DNA from: Bacteroidales bacterium
GTDB lineage: Bacteria; Bacteroidota; Bacteroidia; Bacteroidales; VadinHA17
Assembly: GCA_021738535.1 (NCBI GenBank)
Contig: JAIPBU010000011.1
Coordinates: 1 to 64,000, forward strand
Length of the DNA: 64,000 bases
Direction of reading: 5' to 3'
Part shown: positions 7,418-18,190 of the stretch, one piece after another
How positions within the stretch are numbered: the first letter of the stretch is position 1
How the letters are laid out: every line of letters starts with the position of its first letter
The notes under the pieces: model-generated
What the model was told of the DNA's origin: nothing
The model's input: only the letters and a program-made list of their open reading frames with translations
Database searches by the model: none
Made by a program: the position numbers and the translations under genes

Positions 7418-10400
7418 ATGTCAAAATTGAAAACTCAATCAGATACTCACAAGGAAATTTTCACTGTGGTAAAGGATGCAGAATGCTCTGTTTGCATGAA
7501 TGTGTATTTAAAAGAAAACGAGATGAAAAGCATGACCATTTTTTCTGTATTAAAAAGGGTTAGATTAAAATTTTCCGATAAAAAGGTGGGGTTAGCAATA
7601 ATCATATTGCTGCTCCTGTCGTTTAACTCCATCCGTTTGTCGGCCCAGGAGAACCTCGATATTGAGATCATCGACAATAAATACGTGGGACTGGAGGTGG
7701 AAGAGGAATGTCCTGCAATTATGAATTTCTATTACCTCGCCTGGGGAGATGCGAACAATTACTTAAAATGGATTGATTTATATATTTCAATTGATGGTGG
7801 CCCGGAAGTGTTAGCCTATCATTATGAGCAGTTCACCACAACACCAGGAGATTGGTTGGTGCAGACTCCGCTATCAACCCTGCTTTTTTATGAAGGCTAC
7901 ACGGTTACTACGGATACCGGTAACGATGTTATTCGTCATGATGGCTATATTCAAATACCTTATGGGAGTAGTGTTTCTTTTCGTACGGAAGGTATATGGT
8001 ATTATAATGGAAATGATGAGGCGAGGGGAGATATCCAGAATGTTGCAACGTATGAATTTCCTGCTCCGGGTGTGCCGGATGGTTTCAGCCTGTCGCAGGA
8101 CTGCTCCTCCAATACACTTACCTGGAGTGCCCCTTCAGCAGTTCCTCCATGCGCCGGATCAACTACTTATGATGTTTACAGAAGGGCATCCGGGGCGAGT
8201 TCGTACAGTAAAATGACGTCCACTTCATCGACTTCATATACTGATAATTCACCCTCAGGAGATGACAGCTATAAGGTTCGTGCCCGGTATCTTCCTGATT
8301 ATACATATACGTATACACCTATTACAGAACACGAAGATAATTTAGCCGCAGTAAATCTTACCACTAAATGGCCTGCTTATTCAGGCTATACCAATGCCCT
8401 GGATGCAGAAGCACTGACTCCCCCAACTCCTACCGGACTTACTGCTACCACCGATAAGTGCACTGAAATAAGGCTCGACTGGAACATGGCCAGTAGTCCG
8501 GATGCAGTAAAAATATACCGCTCATCGGATGGCTCATCTTACAGCGAGATAGGCGAAGTAGGCGGCATGTTCCGTTCTTATACCGACGAGCCCCCCAGTC
8601 CGGAAAATGCAAGTACCTATTACTACCGGTTGCAGGCTGTGAACAGCGGTTGCACAGGCAGCTACAGCAATACTACCGCCGGCCGCACTTATGGCGATCC
8701 CTCGATACCCGGGAATTTTACTGCATCGGTAGGGACAAATACGGTGGAACTAACATGGTCCGATGCGTCGAAAGAATCACGCTATCTTATTAAGCGGACC
8801 AGCACTACAGGTGATGTGGAGTATGAGATATCGGAAAATGCGACATCCTACACTGATAATTCGGTCAATGGCTGCGAGCAGTATACCTACCAGCTCTATG
8901 CCGGTAACAAATGTACCGAGCAGGGTTCCTCGGGAGTGAAGGCCATCGACGAACCAACGGCCAAGCTGGTTCCGGATCTGTCCGCCTACATCGTCAGCAT
9001 GGATGCCTCCAAGGCCTATTTTCCCGATAAGATCATGGTTGAGTGGGAGGTGCAGGACGATAATATTAATCTTGTAGATGGTTTCGACATAAGCCGCTCT
9101 CTGGCCGGTGAGAATGATTTTGAACTGCTTGGCTCTGTGAGCGGTGGCAGTACATATGAAGATTTTACCGCAGTGGGAGGTATGATGTACGAGTACAGGG
9201 TGACAGCGAAACTTGATTGTGAGGGCGATCTTATCACCTCCAACGCTATCACTACAACCGGGTTCAGGTTGCCTTACGGAATTGTAAACGGTCATGTAGA
9301 ATATGAGAACGGCGTTGCGGTAACAGGCGTTGAAGTACTGGCCGAAAAGGCCAGTGGGAGCGTGGTAGGCAGCAGCCTGCTTTTTGATGGTACCGGCACA
9401 GTGACCGTTGCCAATCAGGCCCGGCTTAATCCGGATTCCTATATGGTAGCCGAGGCATGGATCAAGCCTTCCTCCCTTGCAGGCACAACAGACATTATCA
9501 ATAAGCAGGGTGGCGGACAGGGTTACCGGCTGTATCAGCAGGATGGCGATGTGATTTTTGAGCTCAATATCGGCGGAACAACCAGAAGTGTTACTGCGCC
9601 GGCAGCACTGCAAACGGGAATGTTTACCCATGTGGCGGGTAGTTTTGATTCTACCGGACTGAAAATTTATATCGACGGAAAAATCCCGACGGTGACTACC
9701 TATATGCTTACAGCCGATGGTATCAGTGAGCTTACAGACCTGGGGATTGAAGCCGATATCATGGCTCAGCTGGCTACCATCCAGGATGTTGAGTACACAA
9801 CTTACGAAGATTTTCGCGTAGCGGTAAACAGCCTCCTTGGTGATGCACAGCAGCAACGCAATATGCCGCTCCTGATCCCTGTGGCCAGGCAGGTGGCATA
9901 TGTGTCAGGAACAAAAACCGACCTTACCGGTGCAATACAGCAGAGCACGACCGACCTGGTAATTGGCGCCGGATTCCGGGGCAATATTGACGAGATCAGA
10001 ATCTGGAACAGGGCCAAAGATGAGGCTGAAATTGCTTTCGATTATAAGCGCATTGTGGGCAACGAAGCCCTTGGCATTGCCGCTTACTGGCGTTGCGATG
10101 AGAACTTCGGCACTATGATTTATGATGCTTCTAAAAGCAGCGGACTGTTCCATAAAAATGATGGAGATTTCGCAGGGGGTGTGGATTTCGATGCGGCCAT
10201 TCCATCCGATAATCAACTCGGCTGGATCGGCGTGACCAATGCCAGCGGCGACTATACCATTCCGTATGTACCCTACTATGGAACGGGCGAGAACTTTATA
10301 CTCACACCGCGATATGAAACCCACGAATTTAAGCCGGGTTCATCCACCATTTTCCTGGGGGAAGGCGCTTCTATCTCTAACGGTCAGGATTTCACCGATA

Positions 10401-13400
10401 TCTCCTCTTTCAAAGTCACGGGAACGGTTTTTTATGAAAATACCACCTGCGGCGTGGAAGGAGTCATTCTCACCGTGGATGGAAATCCGGTGATCAAAGA
10501 TGGTGCGGTGATCATGACCGACCAGGCCGGTGAATTTGAAATCGAGGTGCCGGTAGGCGAGCATTATGTCTCTGTCCAGAAAAGCAACCATACTTTCAAA
10601 AGTCATAAGTTCCCTCCCGGTCCAACGACCTCCTTATTCGATTTTCAGGAGGATGTGGTGGGGATAAACTTCATCGACACCACCACTGTAAAAGTAGTTG
10701 GTCGTGTGGTTGGAGGTACCGGGCAGGGGAGCAAAGCTCCGGGCATGGGACTCTCCATAAACAATATCGGTGTGGCTGAATTTGATTTTGTATCGGTAAC
10801 CGGTCCTGCCTGCTCGCAATACCATGTGGACACTGATCCCGAAACCGGCGAGTATATGGTGGAACTTCCGCCGATGAAATATAACATCCGCAATTTTGCA
10901 GTGCCCAAAAACCCAATGGTCACCCTCTATTTCAGTGAATTCGAGGTGGCAGATTTCTCTGTAGTGGCACCATTGCAAACGGTGTCGCATACCTTCGAAG
11001 GTGCTGTTGAGGCGGTGATTACACTCGATACTGTTAACCTGAAGGCATCCCTCGATATAGAGGGCTATGATGCCATCGTTGAGGAACCTCTTGAGCTTTT
11101 CAACAGCGGGACAGCATTCTTCAAGGGTCGTTTTACTTTCAACGAAGATATATACGAATATTTTCTTGATACGGCATCAACGGTAACAGTAGTTACTGAC
11201 ATGGTGCCGGGGAATGGAGAGACCGTAAGCGCCAGCTATAATTACAGGCTGGATCACATCTATCGGAGCGCACCGGAAATCTCAGTGACAGCCGCCGACG
11301 GTGAGTCGCCCGTAACAGGTGACAAGACGCTCTTCTATGAAGACCGCATTTCAAAGGTGCGGCGCGAGCTTAACATCGAGGAAAACCCTTTCCAGTACCC
11401 GGTATTTACCCAGGGAAACACCTATGAGATCCTGGTAGCACTTGATGAGGTTTATTATAATCAGGATGTTTGTCCGGGCATCAATGGATGTGAAGAAGCT
11501 GTTGAAGATCGTGTGCCCGTGAATGATGGCGTAATTGAAATATTTAACCAGTTGGCAAAGACAAAAGTCCCTATACCACTTTCAATACAGGATGGCGAAG
11601 CGCATTATGTTTTCCAGGCAGGAAATCCGGCCATGACCATTGATGCAAATTATCCCTGGCGGAACTATTCAGGCGTCGTCAATATTACAGCTGTCATCGA
11701 CGGAACCGGCTATACCTGGGAACCTTATAATACCAGCTCCCCCGAGACCATGCCTTTCCAATATGACGATCCCGCGTTCCCCCATGGCGACGATAAATAT
11801 TTCAGGGGATATGTGCTAGGATCGAAGCCGATCAATGGCAGTGACTTTGTTACCAACGGTCCTGCAGTGGTAGAGATGATCCTTCGCGATCCCCCGGGGA
11901 GTGAATCTTTCTCGTACCTTGAAAAGGGATCAACATTTACCAATACCCAGGCAGTTTCTATTGGAGCTGGGGCCAGCATTACCAATGAAACCACCGTTGA
12001 ACTGGGAACCCAGTTTGCTGTGGGACTCGGATTCAGCACCGAAACAGATATTACCAATGACCTGACCATGGGTGTTTCAGTATCCACTTCCGTTACCGCA
12101 GAAGGTGAATTTGAGAAATCGGTGACCATTAATGAAGCCTGGAGCACCAATGAATCGCCAGAGCTGGCAGGTGCGCCGAGTGACCTGTTCTTTGGGTCGT
12201 CTGATAACTTTATTGTGAGTCTGGCCGATAACCTTACCATTTTCAACAAGACTTTTGCCGACTCGAACGATGTGGCCTATGGCGGAAATCCGGCCGGCAC
12301 GGAGGGTGGACCACAGTTTGTGATTGGTCAGAATAAAGCACTCATGGCGGCCCCCGAGGGATTCCCGACCTATTTTATTTATACAGCAGATCATATTGAA
12401 AACTACCTGATACCGAACCTGATCAATCTGCGGAATAACCTGTTTATCATCGAATCGGACAAGTATGTGAGTAATGTATCTGCCACCCACGAACTCTATG
12501 GCAGCAATAATGACGATCCGCGGTGGGAAGATTACGGCATTACCCCAACGTCGGAAAATTACATTACCACGGAGCTGACAGACTACGACGGCGCCAGTTA
12601 TACATTCACTCCCGATCCGAATGATGAAAAGGACCGCGATAAGGTCCGGAATTATAACGAACAGATCAGGTTGTGGGAAGAGGCCCTGGAGCGCAATGAA
12701 ATGGAGAAATACAACTCCACACTTAAGCGCAACATCTCTTTCGATGCAGGTCCGACATTCGATTATTCTATTTCTACGGAGATCACAGAATCGTACACCA
12801 CCACCTTTGAGCTCGAGATGGGCGCAAGCATGGCCTGGGAGATTGGCGGAGACATTGGCGGAGTAGGACTTTCCAATACACTCGGTATGGAGATCAACCT
12901 CTCCACCGGGCGCACCAGCTCTTCCTCCAGCACCCTGAGTAATACATTCGGCTACGTGCTGCACGATCCCGACCAGGGCGATTACCTGTCTGTGGATGTA
13001 AAAGATCCCGGCACAGGCACCGGTCCGGTCTTCGCCATCAAGGGTGGCCGCACCATGTGTCCGTATGAAGATGCCGTGGAGCTGAATTACTACACTCCCG
13101 GTAAGCACACGATCAATGACAATGTACTTTCAGAGTTGAGCGCCCTGGGCGTGAATGATAACCTGATGAAGGTATTGTCTTCCGGCGAGACCGGGAAATT
13201 CACTGTCGATGTGTTGAATGTGGACCTAGACCTTGGCATTGCCAATGATCTGATGGACCTCATAGGCGATTTCCTGTTCGACGTACCACAGATTAAAGAC
13301 AGACAGTTTCGCAAGACCTACGAGCTGCGTGAAGCAGTGTACCAATACATAAATATGAGTGTCGATATTACCGGGGGTTCGGATGACGGGGTCAGTCTCC

Positions 13401-16400
13401 TTGATCACATAGGCGATGTAGCCGGACTGGTAGAGCGTATGGGGGGAGGCGACGGAGAGCTGAAGTTCTATCTCTTCCCGGAATCATTCCGGCAAAGTGT
13501 TGCTAATGAATTTGAACGATACCGTTCATATATCTATGACCTATCCCGAAGTGACGATAAGAGCGTGAGATTGCTTAGTGAAGCGACCATCAGGAGAGAG
13601 ATCCCTGTTGCATCTATTTCACCGGCAGCAGTATATAATGTGCCCGACGATAACAAGGCGTACTTTACCATTCAGTTTGGAAATGAAAGTGCATCCGGCG
13701 ATGGTATGATCTATGAAGCCCGTATCCTTGAGGAAAGCAATCCTGATGGAGCCATCATTACCATTGATGGTGGTGCTGTGGCCCGTTCATATGAGATTGA
13801 AGCGGGACAGTATATCAATAAGACGGTAGCAGTACAGATGGGTAAGGAGGATGTCTACGATTATGAAAACCTTCAGATCGTTTTCTATTCACCATGCGAA
13901 TACGACCTGGAGATGCTTACTGAAGAGTCGATCGATACGGTTACTTTCTCAGTGCACTTTGTTCCTTCCTGTACCGATGTAGATATCATGATGCCCGACG
14001 ATATGTTTATTGTGAACGGTGCAGACGAGGCGTTGGTGGATGGTGTGAAGGAGACGAAAGTACCTGTCATACTTTCTGGTTACGACATGAATAACACCAT
14101 CTTTGAAAAGGTAGCCTTCCAGTATAAATTCAGCGCTGAGGCCGAGTGGACCACCACCACCCCGTTCTATGTGAATCCTGGTGATGGTGAAGAGGAAATT
14201 CCCGGGGCCTTTACCGGCCTCGAATGGGACCTGTCCGGCTATCCCGATGGACAGTATATGATCCGTGCCAAGACCTATTGCGGAATGACACCTGATAATA
14301 CGGAGATTTTCGATCTCTCTGAAGTATGGGAGGGCAGTGTAGACCGGAAAGCGCCGCAGGTATTTGGCTCACCGCAACCGGCCGACGGAATTCTTTCTCC
14401 TGATGATGATATTATGATTGAGTTTAATGAGACCATTTTCGGGTCGAAGATGACTAAAATAGAGAATTTTGATATCCGTGGTATTTTGAACGGAACGGAG
14501 ATCAGGCACGATGTAAGTGTGAAGTTCGATGACGATCCCACGCAGTTTGTGAGGATCCCGAGCGGCATCAACGTGTCGGGCAAGTCGTTCACCGTTGAGT
14601 TCTGGATGAAGCCTGCACGGGCCAACTTCGAGGAGTGCCTCTTTGCTCAGAGCACCGATGCGGATAACGCTATTTATATTGGGCTGAACGCGTTGGGCAG
14701 CCTGGAGATGCAGGTGGGCAGCGAGCAGGTAGAATTTACCGGGTATACCGTATCGAATTTCCTTGACGCCTGGAACCACTATACATTCATCTACGACGAT
14801 GTGCGGCAGGAGGCGTCACTGATGGTGAACGGATTGCTGCAGTCGATACAGCCCATGGCAACCAACTATAACGGGTTTGGCGATATTTATCTCGGGAAAG
14901 CGATGTTTGGCAATGAGCGTCCATTCCAGGGAAATATCCATGAATTGCGTATCTGGGAACGCCCTAGAGCAGCCGGCAAGATCTATGAATATATGCTGGT
15001 TACGCTTAGTGGGAAAGAGACGGCACTGCTTGGCTACTGGCCTCTGGATGATGCAGACGGCGCCCTGGCGGTGGAGAAGGTGCATAAGCGTAATGCAACG
15101 GTAACCGGTCAGTGGGAAATTCTTCCAGCCGGCTATGCATGCAGCTTCGATGGAAGTGATGGCAGCATGATTGATGTGCCGTTTAGTGATATCGCCTTTA
15201 CCAATGAGAAAGATTTCTCCATTGAAATGTGGTTCAAGGGCGGTGATGGTGCCAATAAGTGCCTGTTATCCAATGGCCATGGCGACGATAATGACGTAAC
15301 GCTTTATTATATCAGTCCTGAAAATCTCTACAACCTTGTGCGGGTAATGCCGCTGGAAGATTCGGTGGATATTTTGCTTGATCCGGTGGTGAACCAGATC
15401 TTCAGCGACACTACCTCATTCTTCAATGCAGTGGAAGGGTGTCTTGGTGCTGAGCGTACAGAGAAGTACAAAGAGCAGTTGCTGCGCTATTCAAAAGTAC
15501 TGCCTACTTACTGGTGTTTAAATACCGATTCAAATGGTTACCTCCAGCTAAGCAACAATGGTAAAAGAATTACCGTGCCTGAGAATTTCTTCGACAATAC
15601 ATGGCACCACCTTGCAGTGGTTGTGCAACGGGTTGGAAATACCAGGGTATTTGTAGATGGGGAGATGAAAATATCCGCTCCAAGTACCGAATGGTCGGGC
15701 TTTGGCGGTGCACGGCTGTTCATTGGAGCACGAGGAAAATATGATGTTGACCTGGCCGACTTCACGTTCGACCAGTTCTTTAGCGGTGCAATGGATGAGG
15801 TTCGCATCTGGTCAACCGTACTAAAGCAGAGTCAGGTAGAGCGAAACAGGAAGATGCGCATGGATGGTGATGAGCTCGGACTGGTGGCTTACTGGCCCTT
15901 TGAGACCTATGAAGAGGTGATGGGTGTACCGGTGATTGGTGGAACATTTGCAGATATGATTTCGGAGCGGTCAGAAACTGTTGGTGGAACATTATTCACA
16001 CAGGAAACTGAAGTGCCCAATGTGCGTATGAAGCGTCCCAGCTCGAAGGTAGATTTCGATTTTGTTTACAAGGAGGATGAGATCGCATTTGTGATCAATG
16101 AACCACCGGCCAAGATTGAAAACTGTATCCTTGATATCACTGTTCAGAATGTGGAGGATATGTACGGCAACAGGATGAGTTCGCCAGCCACCTGGAGTGC
16201 TTATATTGATATGAACCAGGTGAAGTGGGATCAACAGCAGTTCGATTTTGAAAAAGTGCTTTACGATGACCTCAGCTTTACTGCGAAGATCATCAACAGC
16301 AGCGGTCAGCAGCAAAACTTCTCCATTGAGAACCTGCCGGGATGGCTTTCTGCCTCACCCCGGGAGGGCACCATGGAACCGCTTACTGAAAAAGAGATTC

Positions 16401-18073
16401 TGTTTACAGTGAATTCAGGGGTCAATGTGGGCCAATACAGTCAGAATATCCACCTGCAGACCGATTTCGACTTCGATGAGAAGCTGATGGTGAACCTGAG
16501 GGTGGTTGAGGAGTTGCCGGCCGACTGGAAGATCAATCCTTCGGAATTTGCCAACTCAATGAGCGTGATTGGTATGGTAAAGGTGAACGATGTCATTTCC
16601 ACGGATAATTATGACAAGGTTGCAGCCTTTGTAGATGGCAAATGCAGGGGCATTGGAGGTCTTATTTACATCCCTGAATACGATATGTACGAAGTATTCC
16701 TGGATATATACAGCAACAAGATTAACAACGAGTATTTCGAGCTGCATATCTGGGATGCCAGTGAGGGCAGGGAATACCGGAATGTTTCTGCTGTTGGACT
16801 GCCTGAGTCGGACGATCCGCGTTATCCCGGATTATATGAATTCATTGATAATACCGTTTATGGATCACCTTCCGGCCCTGTAGTTATCGAAGCAGCTGGC
16901 GAGCTGATAAGCAAGATTCCGTTAACCAGTGGATGGAACTGGTGCTCATTCAACCTGCAGATTGACAAGAGCAAATCGATTAATGAATTGCTGGGTAGTC
17001 TGAATGCTTCTGAAGGTGATATCGTGAAGGGGATTGCACAATATACTACCTACTCAGATTTTTGGGCTGGTACACTTAATACTTTTGAGCCCGAGCAAAT
17101 GTACATGATCAGGACTCACCAAGGGGACACGCTGAAAATGTCCGGTCTTGCTGTTGATCCGAACAAAACTTCCATTGACATAGTAAGTGGTTGGAACTGG
17201 ATTGGCTATACACCACTTGTTAATATTGAAATTGATGAGGCGCTTGGGCTCTTTGCTCCATCTCATGGTGACCTGATAAAGTCTCAGTATGAATTTTCCA
17301 TGTATGATGAACTGATGGGATGGGTGGGAACGCTCGACTATCTGCGACCTTTCCACGGGTATAAATATAAGTATACCCCGGAAGCAGGTGAATTACAGAC
17401 GCAAAGCCTGTACTTCCCCGAGGAAGGGACGTTGCTGAAATCTGCCGCAGGGGAACCGGACACAGAGAAGGCTGCATTGTTCAGCAAGCACGAGTTCAAT
17501 ATGCCGATGGTGGCAGTGCTGGATATCCCTGCATCATATATCAAAGCCAATGACCGGATTGAAGTCTATGTTGGTGGTGAACTGAGAGGGTATACCGTTC
17601 CTGAAGTACTCCCGACCGGTGAACCCTATTTCTTTATCACTGCCTATGGTGACAATATTGGTCAACTTTTCAGTTTCCGCTATGTGGATAGTGATGGCAG
17701 GGCCTGGGAGATCAATGAAACGATCCCCTTCAACCTCAATGTCGTGAAAGGTAATATTGCCGATCCGGTAGTCTTCACGATTACTGACGATGATTTTATC
17801 GGGAGGAGGGAATCTGTTGCCGGAGACAGGGAAATCATAGTATATCCGAATCCGTTCAACGATCGGCTTATGTTGAATGCAGGCTCAAAAGACACAGAAG
17901 ATTTAGAGATCAGGGTGGTGAATATGCTGGGAGAGACGATGGCACAGTTGCAGAAAGTCAGCAGCCCCAGCACTGCGATCCCACTGAACCTGCAACATCT
18001 GAAATCAGGACTGTATTTCATTTACCTGCAGACAGATACAGAGCAATATATAATAAAAGTGACCAAGTATTAG
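7418..18073 (+). CDS. Giant T9SS-exported LamG/FN3 surface protein, 3551 residues
   Basis: Probably a cell-surface adhesin or matrix protein. The signal peptide (VGLAIIILLLLSF...LSAQ) begins about 45 residues in, so Met36 (7523) is a likelier start than 7418. FN3-like modules cover about 215-515. LamG-type folds lie at about 650-890 (with an inserted helical stretch), 2368-2541 and 2574-2826. Residues about 1505-1880 contain long alternating Ser/Thr/hydrophobic strands. A short module with AAFVDGKCRGIGG is at about 3068, a tandem pair of SGWNW modules at about 3170 and 3257, and a type A T9SS sorting domain at about 3473-3551 (VYPNPFND ... SGLYFIYL). The sorting domain indicates outer-membrane translocation by T9SS and probable surface anchoring. 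GC content is higher than in neighbouring genes. Target unknown. Confidence 0.88.
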   Translation: MSKLKTQSDTHKEIFTVVKDAECSVCMNVYLKENEMKSMTIFSVLKRVRLKFSDKKVGLAIIILLLLSFNSIRLSAQENLDIEIIDNKYVGLEVEEECPAIMNFYYLAWGDANNYLKWIDLYISIDGGPEVLAYHYEQFTTTPGDWLVQTPLSTLLFYEGYTVTTDTGNDVIRHDGYIQIPYGSSVSFRTEGIWYYNGNDEARGDIQNVATYEFPAPGVPDGFSLSQDCSSNTLTWSAPSAVPPCAGSTTYDVYRRASGASSYSKMTSTSSTSYTDNSPSGDDSYKVRARYLPDYTYTYTPITEHEDNLAAVNLTTKWPAYSGYTNALDAEALTPPTPTGLTATTDKCTEIRLDWNMASSPDAVKIYRSSDGSSYSEIGEVGGMFRSYTDEPPSPENASTYYYRLQAVNSGCTGSYSNTTAGRTYGDPSIPGNFTASVGTNTVELTWSDASKESRYLIKRTSTTGDVEYEISENATSYTDNSVNGCEQYTYQLYAGNKCTEQGSSGVKAIDEPTAKLVPDLSAYIVSMDASKAYFPDKIMVEWEVQDDNINLVDGFDISRSLAGENDFELLGSVSGGSTYEDFTAVGGMMYEYRVTAKLDCEGDLITSNAITTTGFRLPYGIVNGHVEYENGVAVTGVEVLAEKASGSVVGSSLLFDGTGTVTVANQARLNPDSYMVAEAWIKPSSLAGTTDIINKQGGGQGYRLYQQDGDVIFELNIGGTTRSVTAPAALQTGMFTHVAGSFDSTGLKIYIDGKIPTVTTYMLTADGISELTDLGIEADIMAQLATIQDVEYTTYEDFRVAVNSLLGDAQQQRNMPLLIPVARQVAYVSGTKTDLTGAIQQSTTDLVIGAGFRGNIDEIRIWNRAKDEAEIAFDYKRIVGNEALGIAAYWRCDENFGTMIYDASKSSGLFHKNDGDFAGGVDFDAAIPSDNQLGWIGVTNASGDYTIPYVPYYGTGENFILTPRYETHEFKPGSSTIFLGEGASISNGQDFTDISSFKVTGTVFYENTTCGVEGVILTVDGNPVIKDGAVIMTDQAGEFEIEVPVGEHYVSVQKSNHTFKSHKFPPGPTTSLFDFQEDVVGINFIDTTTVKVVGRVVGGTGQGSKAPGMGLSINNIGVAEFDFVSVTGPACSQYHVDTDPETGEYMVELPPMKYNIRNFAVPKNPMVTLYFSEFEVADFSVVAPLQTVSHTFEGAVEAVITLDTVNLKASLDIEGYDAIVEEPLELFNSGTAFFKGRFTFNEDIYEYFLDTASTVTVVTDMVPGNGETVSASYNYRLDHIYRSAPEISVTAADGESPVTGDKTLFYEDRISKVRRELNIEENPFQYPVFTQGNTYEILVALDEVYYNQDVCPGINGCEEAVEDRVPVNDGVIEIFNQLAKTKVPIPLSIQDGEAHYVFQAGNPAMTIDANYPWRNYSGVVNITAVIDGTGYTWEPYNTSSPETMPFQYDDPAFPHGDDKYFRGYVLGSKPINGSDFVTNGPAVVEMILRDPPGSESFSYLEKGSTFTNTQAVSIGAGASITNETTVELGTQFAVGLGFSTETDITNDLTMGVSVSTSVTAEGEFEKSVTINEAWSTNESPELAGAPSDLFFGSSDNFIVSLADNLTIFNKTFADSNDVAYGGNPAGTEGGPQFVIGQNKALMAAPEGFPTYFIYTADHIENYLIPNLINLRNNLFIIESDKYVSNVSATHELYGSNNDDPRWEDYGITPTSENYITTELTDYDGASYTFTPDPNDEKDRDKVRNYNEQIRLWEEALERNEMEKYNSTLKRNISFDAGPTFDYSISTEITESYTTTFELEMGASMAWEIGGDIGGVGLSNTLGMEINLSTGRTSSSSSTLSNTFGYVLHDPDQGDYLSVDVKDPGTGTGPVFAIKGGRTMCPYEDAVELNYYTPGKHTINDNVLSELSALGVNDNLMKVLSSGETGKFTVDVLNVDLDLGIANDLMDLIGDFLFDVPQIKDRQFRKTYELREAVYQYINMSVDITGGSDDGVSLLDHIGDVAGLVERMGGGDGELKFYLFPESFRQSVANEFERYRSYIYDLSRSDDKSVRLLSEATIRREIPVASISPAAVYNVPDDNKAYFTIQFGNESASGDGMIYEARILEESNPDGAIITIDGGAVARSYEIEAGQYINKTVAVQMGKEDVYDYENLQIVFYSPCEYDLEMLTEESIDTVTFSVHFVPSCTDVDIMMPDDMFIVNGADEALVDGVKETKVPVILSGYDMNNTIFEKVAFQYKFSAEAEWTTTTPFYVNPGDGEEEIPGAFTGLEWDLSGYPDGQYMIRAKTYCGMTPDNTEIFDLSEVWEGSVDRKAPQVFGSPQPADGILSPDDDIMIEFNETIFGSKMTKIENFDIRGILNGTEIRHDVSVKFDDDPTQFVRIPSGINVSGKSFTVEFWMKPARANFEECLFAQSTDADNAIYIGLNALGSLEMQVGSEQVEFTGYTVSNFLDAWNHYTFIYDDVRQEASLMVNGLLQSIQPMATNYNGFGDIYLGKAMFGNERPFQGNIHELRIWERPRAAGKIYEYMLVTLSGKETALLGYWPLDDADGALAVEKVHKRNATVTGQWEILPAGYACSFDGSDGSMIDVPFSDIAFTNEKDFSIEMWFKGGDGANKCLLSNGHGDDNDVTLYYISPENLYNLVRVMPLEDSVDILLDPVVNQIFSDTTSFFNAVEGCLGAERTEKYKEQLLRYSKVLPTYWCLNTDSNGYLQLSNNGKRITVPENFFDNTWHHLAVVVQRVGNTRVFVDGEMKISAPSTEWSGFGGARLFIGARGKYDVDLADFTFDQFFSGAMDEVRIWSTVLKQSQVERNRKMRMDGDELGLVAYWPFETYEEVMGVPVIGGTFADMISERSETVGGTLFTQETEVPNVRMKRPSSKVDFDFVYKEDEIAFVINEPPAKIENCILDITVQNVEDMYGNRMSSPATWSAYIDMNQVKWDQQQFDFEKVLYDDLSFTAKIINSSGQQQNFSIENLPGWLSASPREGTMEPLTEKEILFTVNSGVNVGQYSQNIHLQTDFDFDEKLMVNLRVVEELPADWKINPSEFANSMSVIGMVKVNDVISTDNYDKVAAFVDGKCRGIGGLIYIPEYDMYEVFLDIYSNKINNEYFELHIWDASEGREYRNVSAVGLPESDDPRYPGLYEFIDNTVYGSPSGPVVIEAAGELISKIPLTSGWNWCSFNLQIDKSKSINELLGSLNASEGDIVKGIAQYTTYSDFWAGTLNTFEPEQMYMIRTHQGDTLKMSGLAVDPNKTSIDIVSGWNWIGYTPLVNIEIDEALGLFAPSHGDLIKSQYEFSMYDELMGWVGTLDYLRPFHGYKYKYTPEAGELQTQSLYFPEEGTLLKSAAGEPDTEKAALFSKHEFNMPMVAVLDIPASYIKANDRIEVYVGGELRGYTVPEVLPTGEPYFFITAYGDNIGQLFSFRYVDSDGRAWEINETIPFNLNVVKGNIADPVVFTITDDDFIGRRESVAGDREIIVYPNPFNDRLMLNAGSKDTEDLEIRVVNMLGETMAQLQKVSSPSTAIPLNLQHLKSGLYFIYLQTDTEQYIIKVTKY

Positions 18074-18190
18074 CATTGCCTGCAGCGGAGGCAAATCGCT
18101 GCTGTGGCTGCAAAACATGCATGGCCTGTTATTAACAGAATGAATAGAGAATATGAAATTGAAATCAGATTTTAAATAAATACTTAGAAT

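Noticed and set aside
8777-9856. 359-codon ORF on the minus strand
   Set aside because: It is fully antisense to the giant T9SS gene, its residues look like shadow sequence, and it has no leader or domain.
12077-13108. 343-codon ORF on the minus strand
   Set aside because: Same reason: a shadow of the giant gene, whose higher GC opens long antisense frames.
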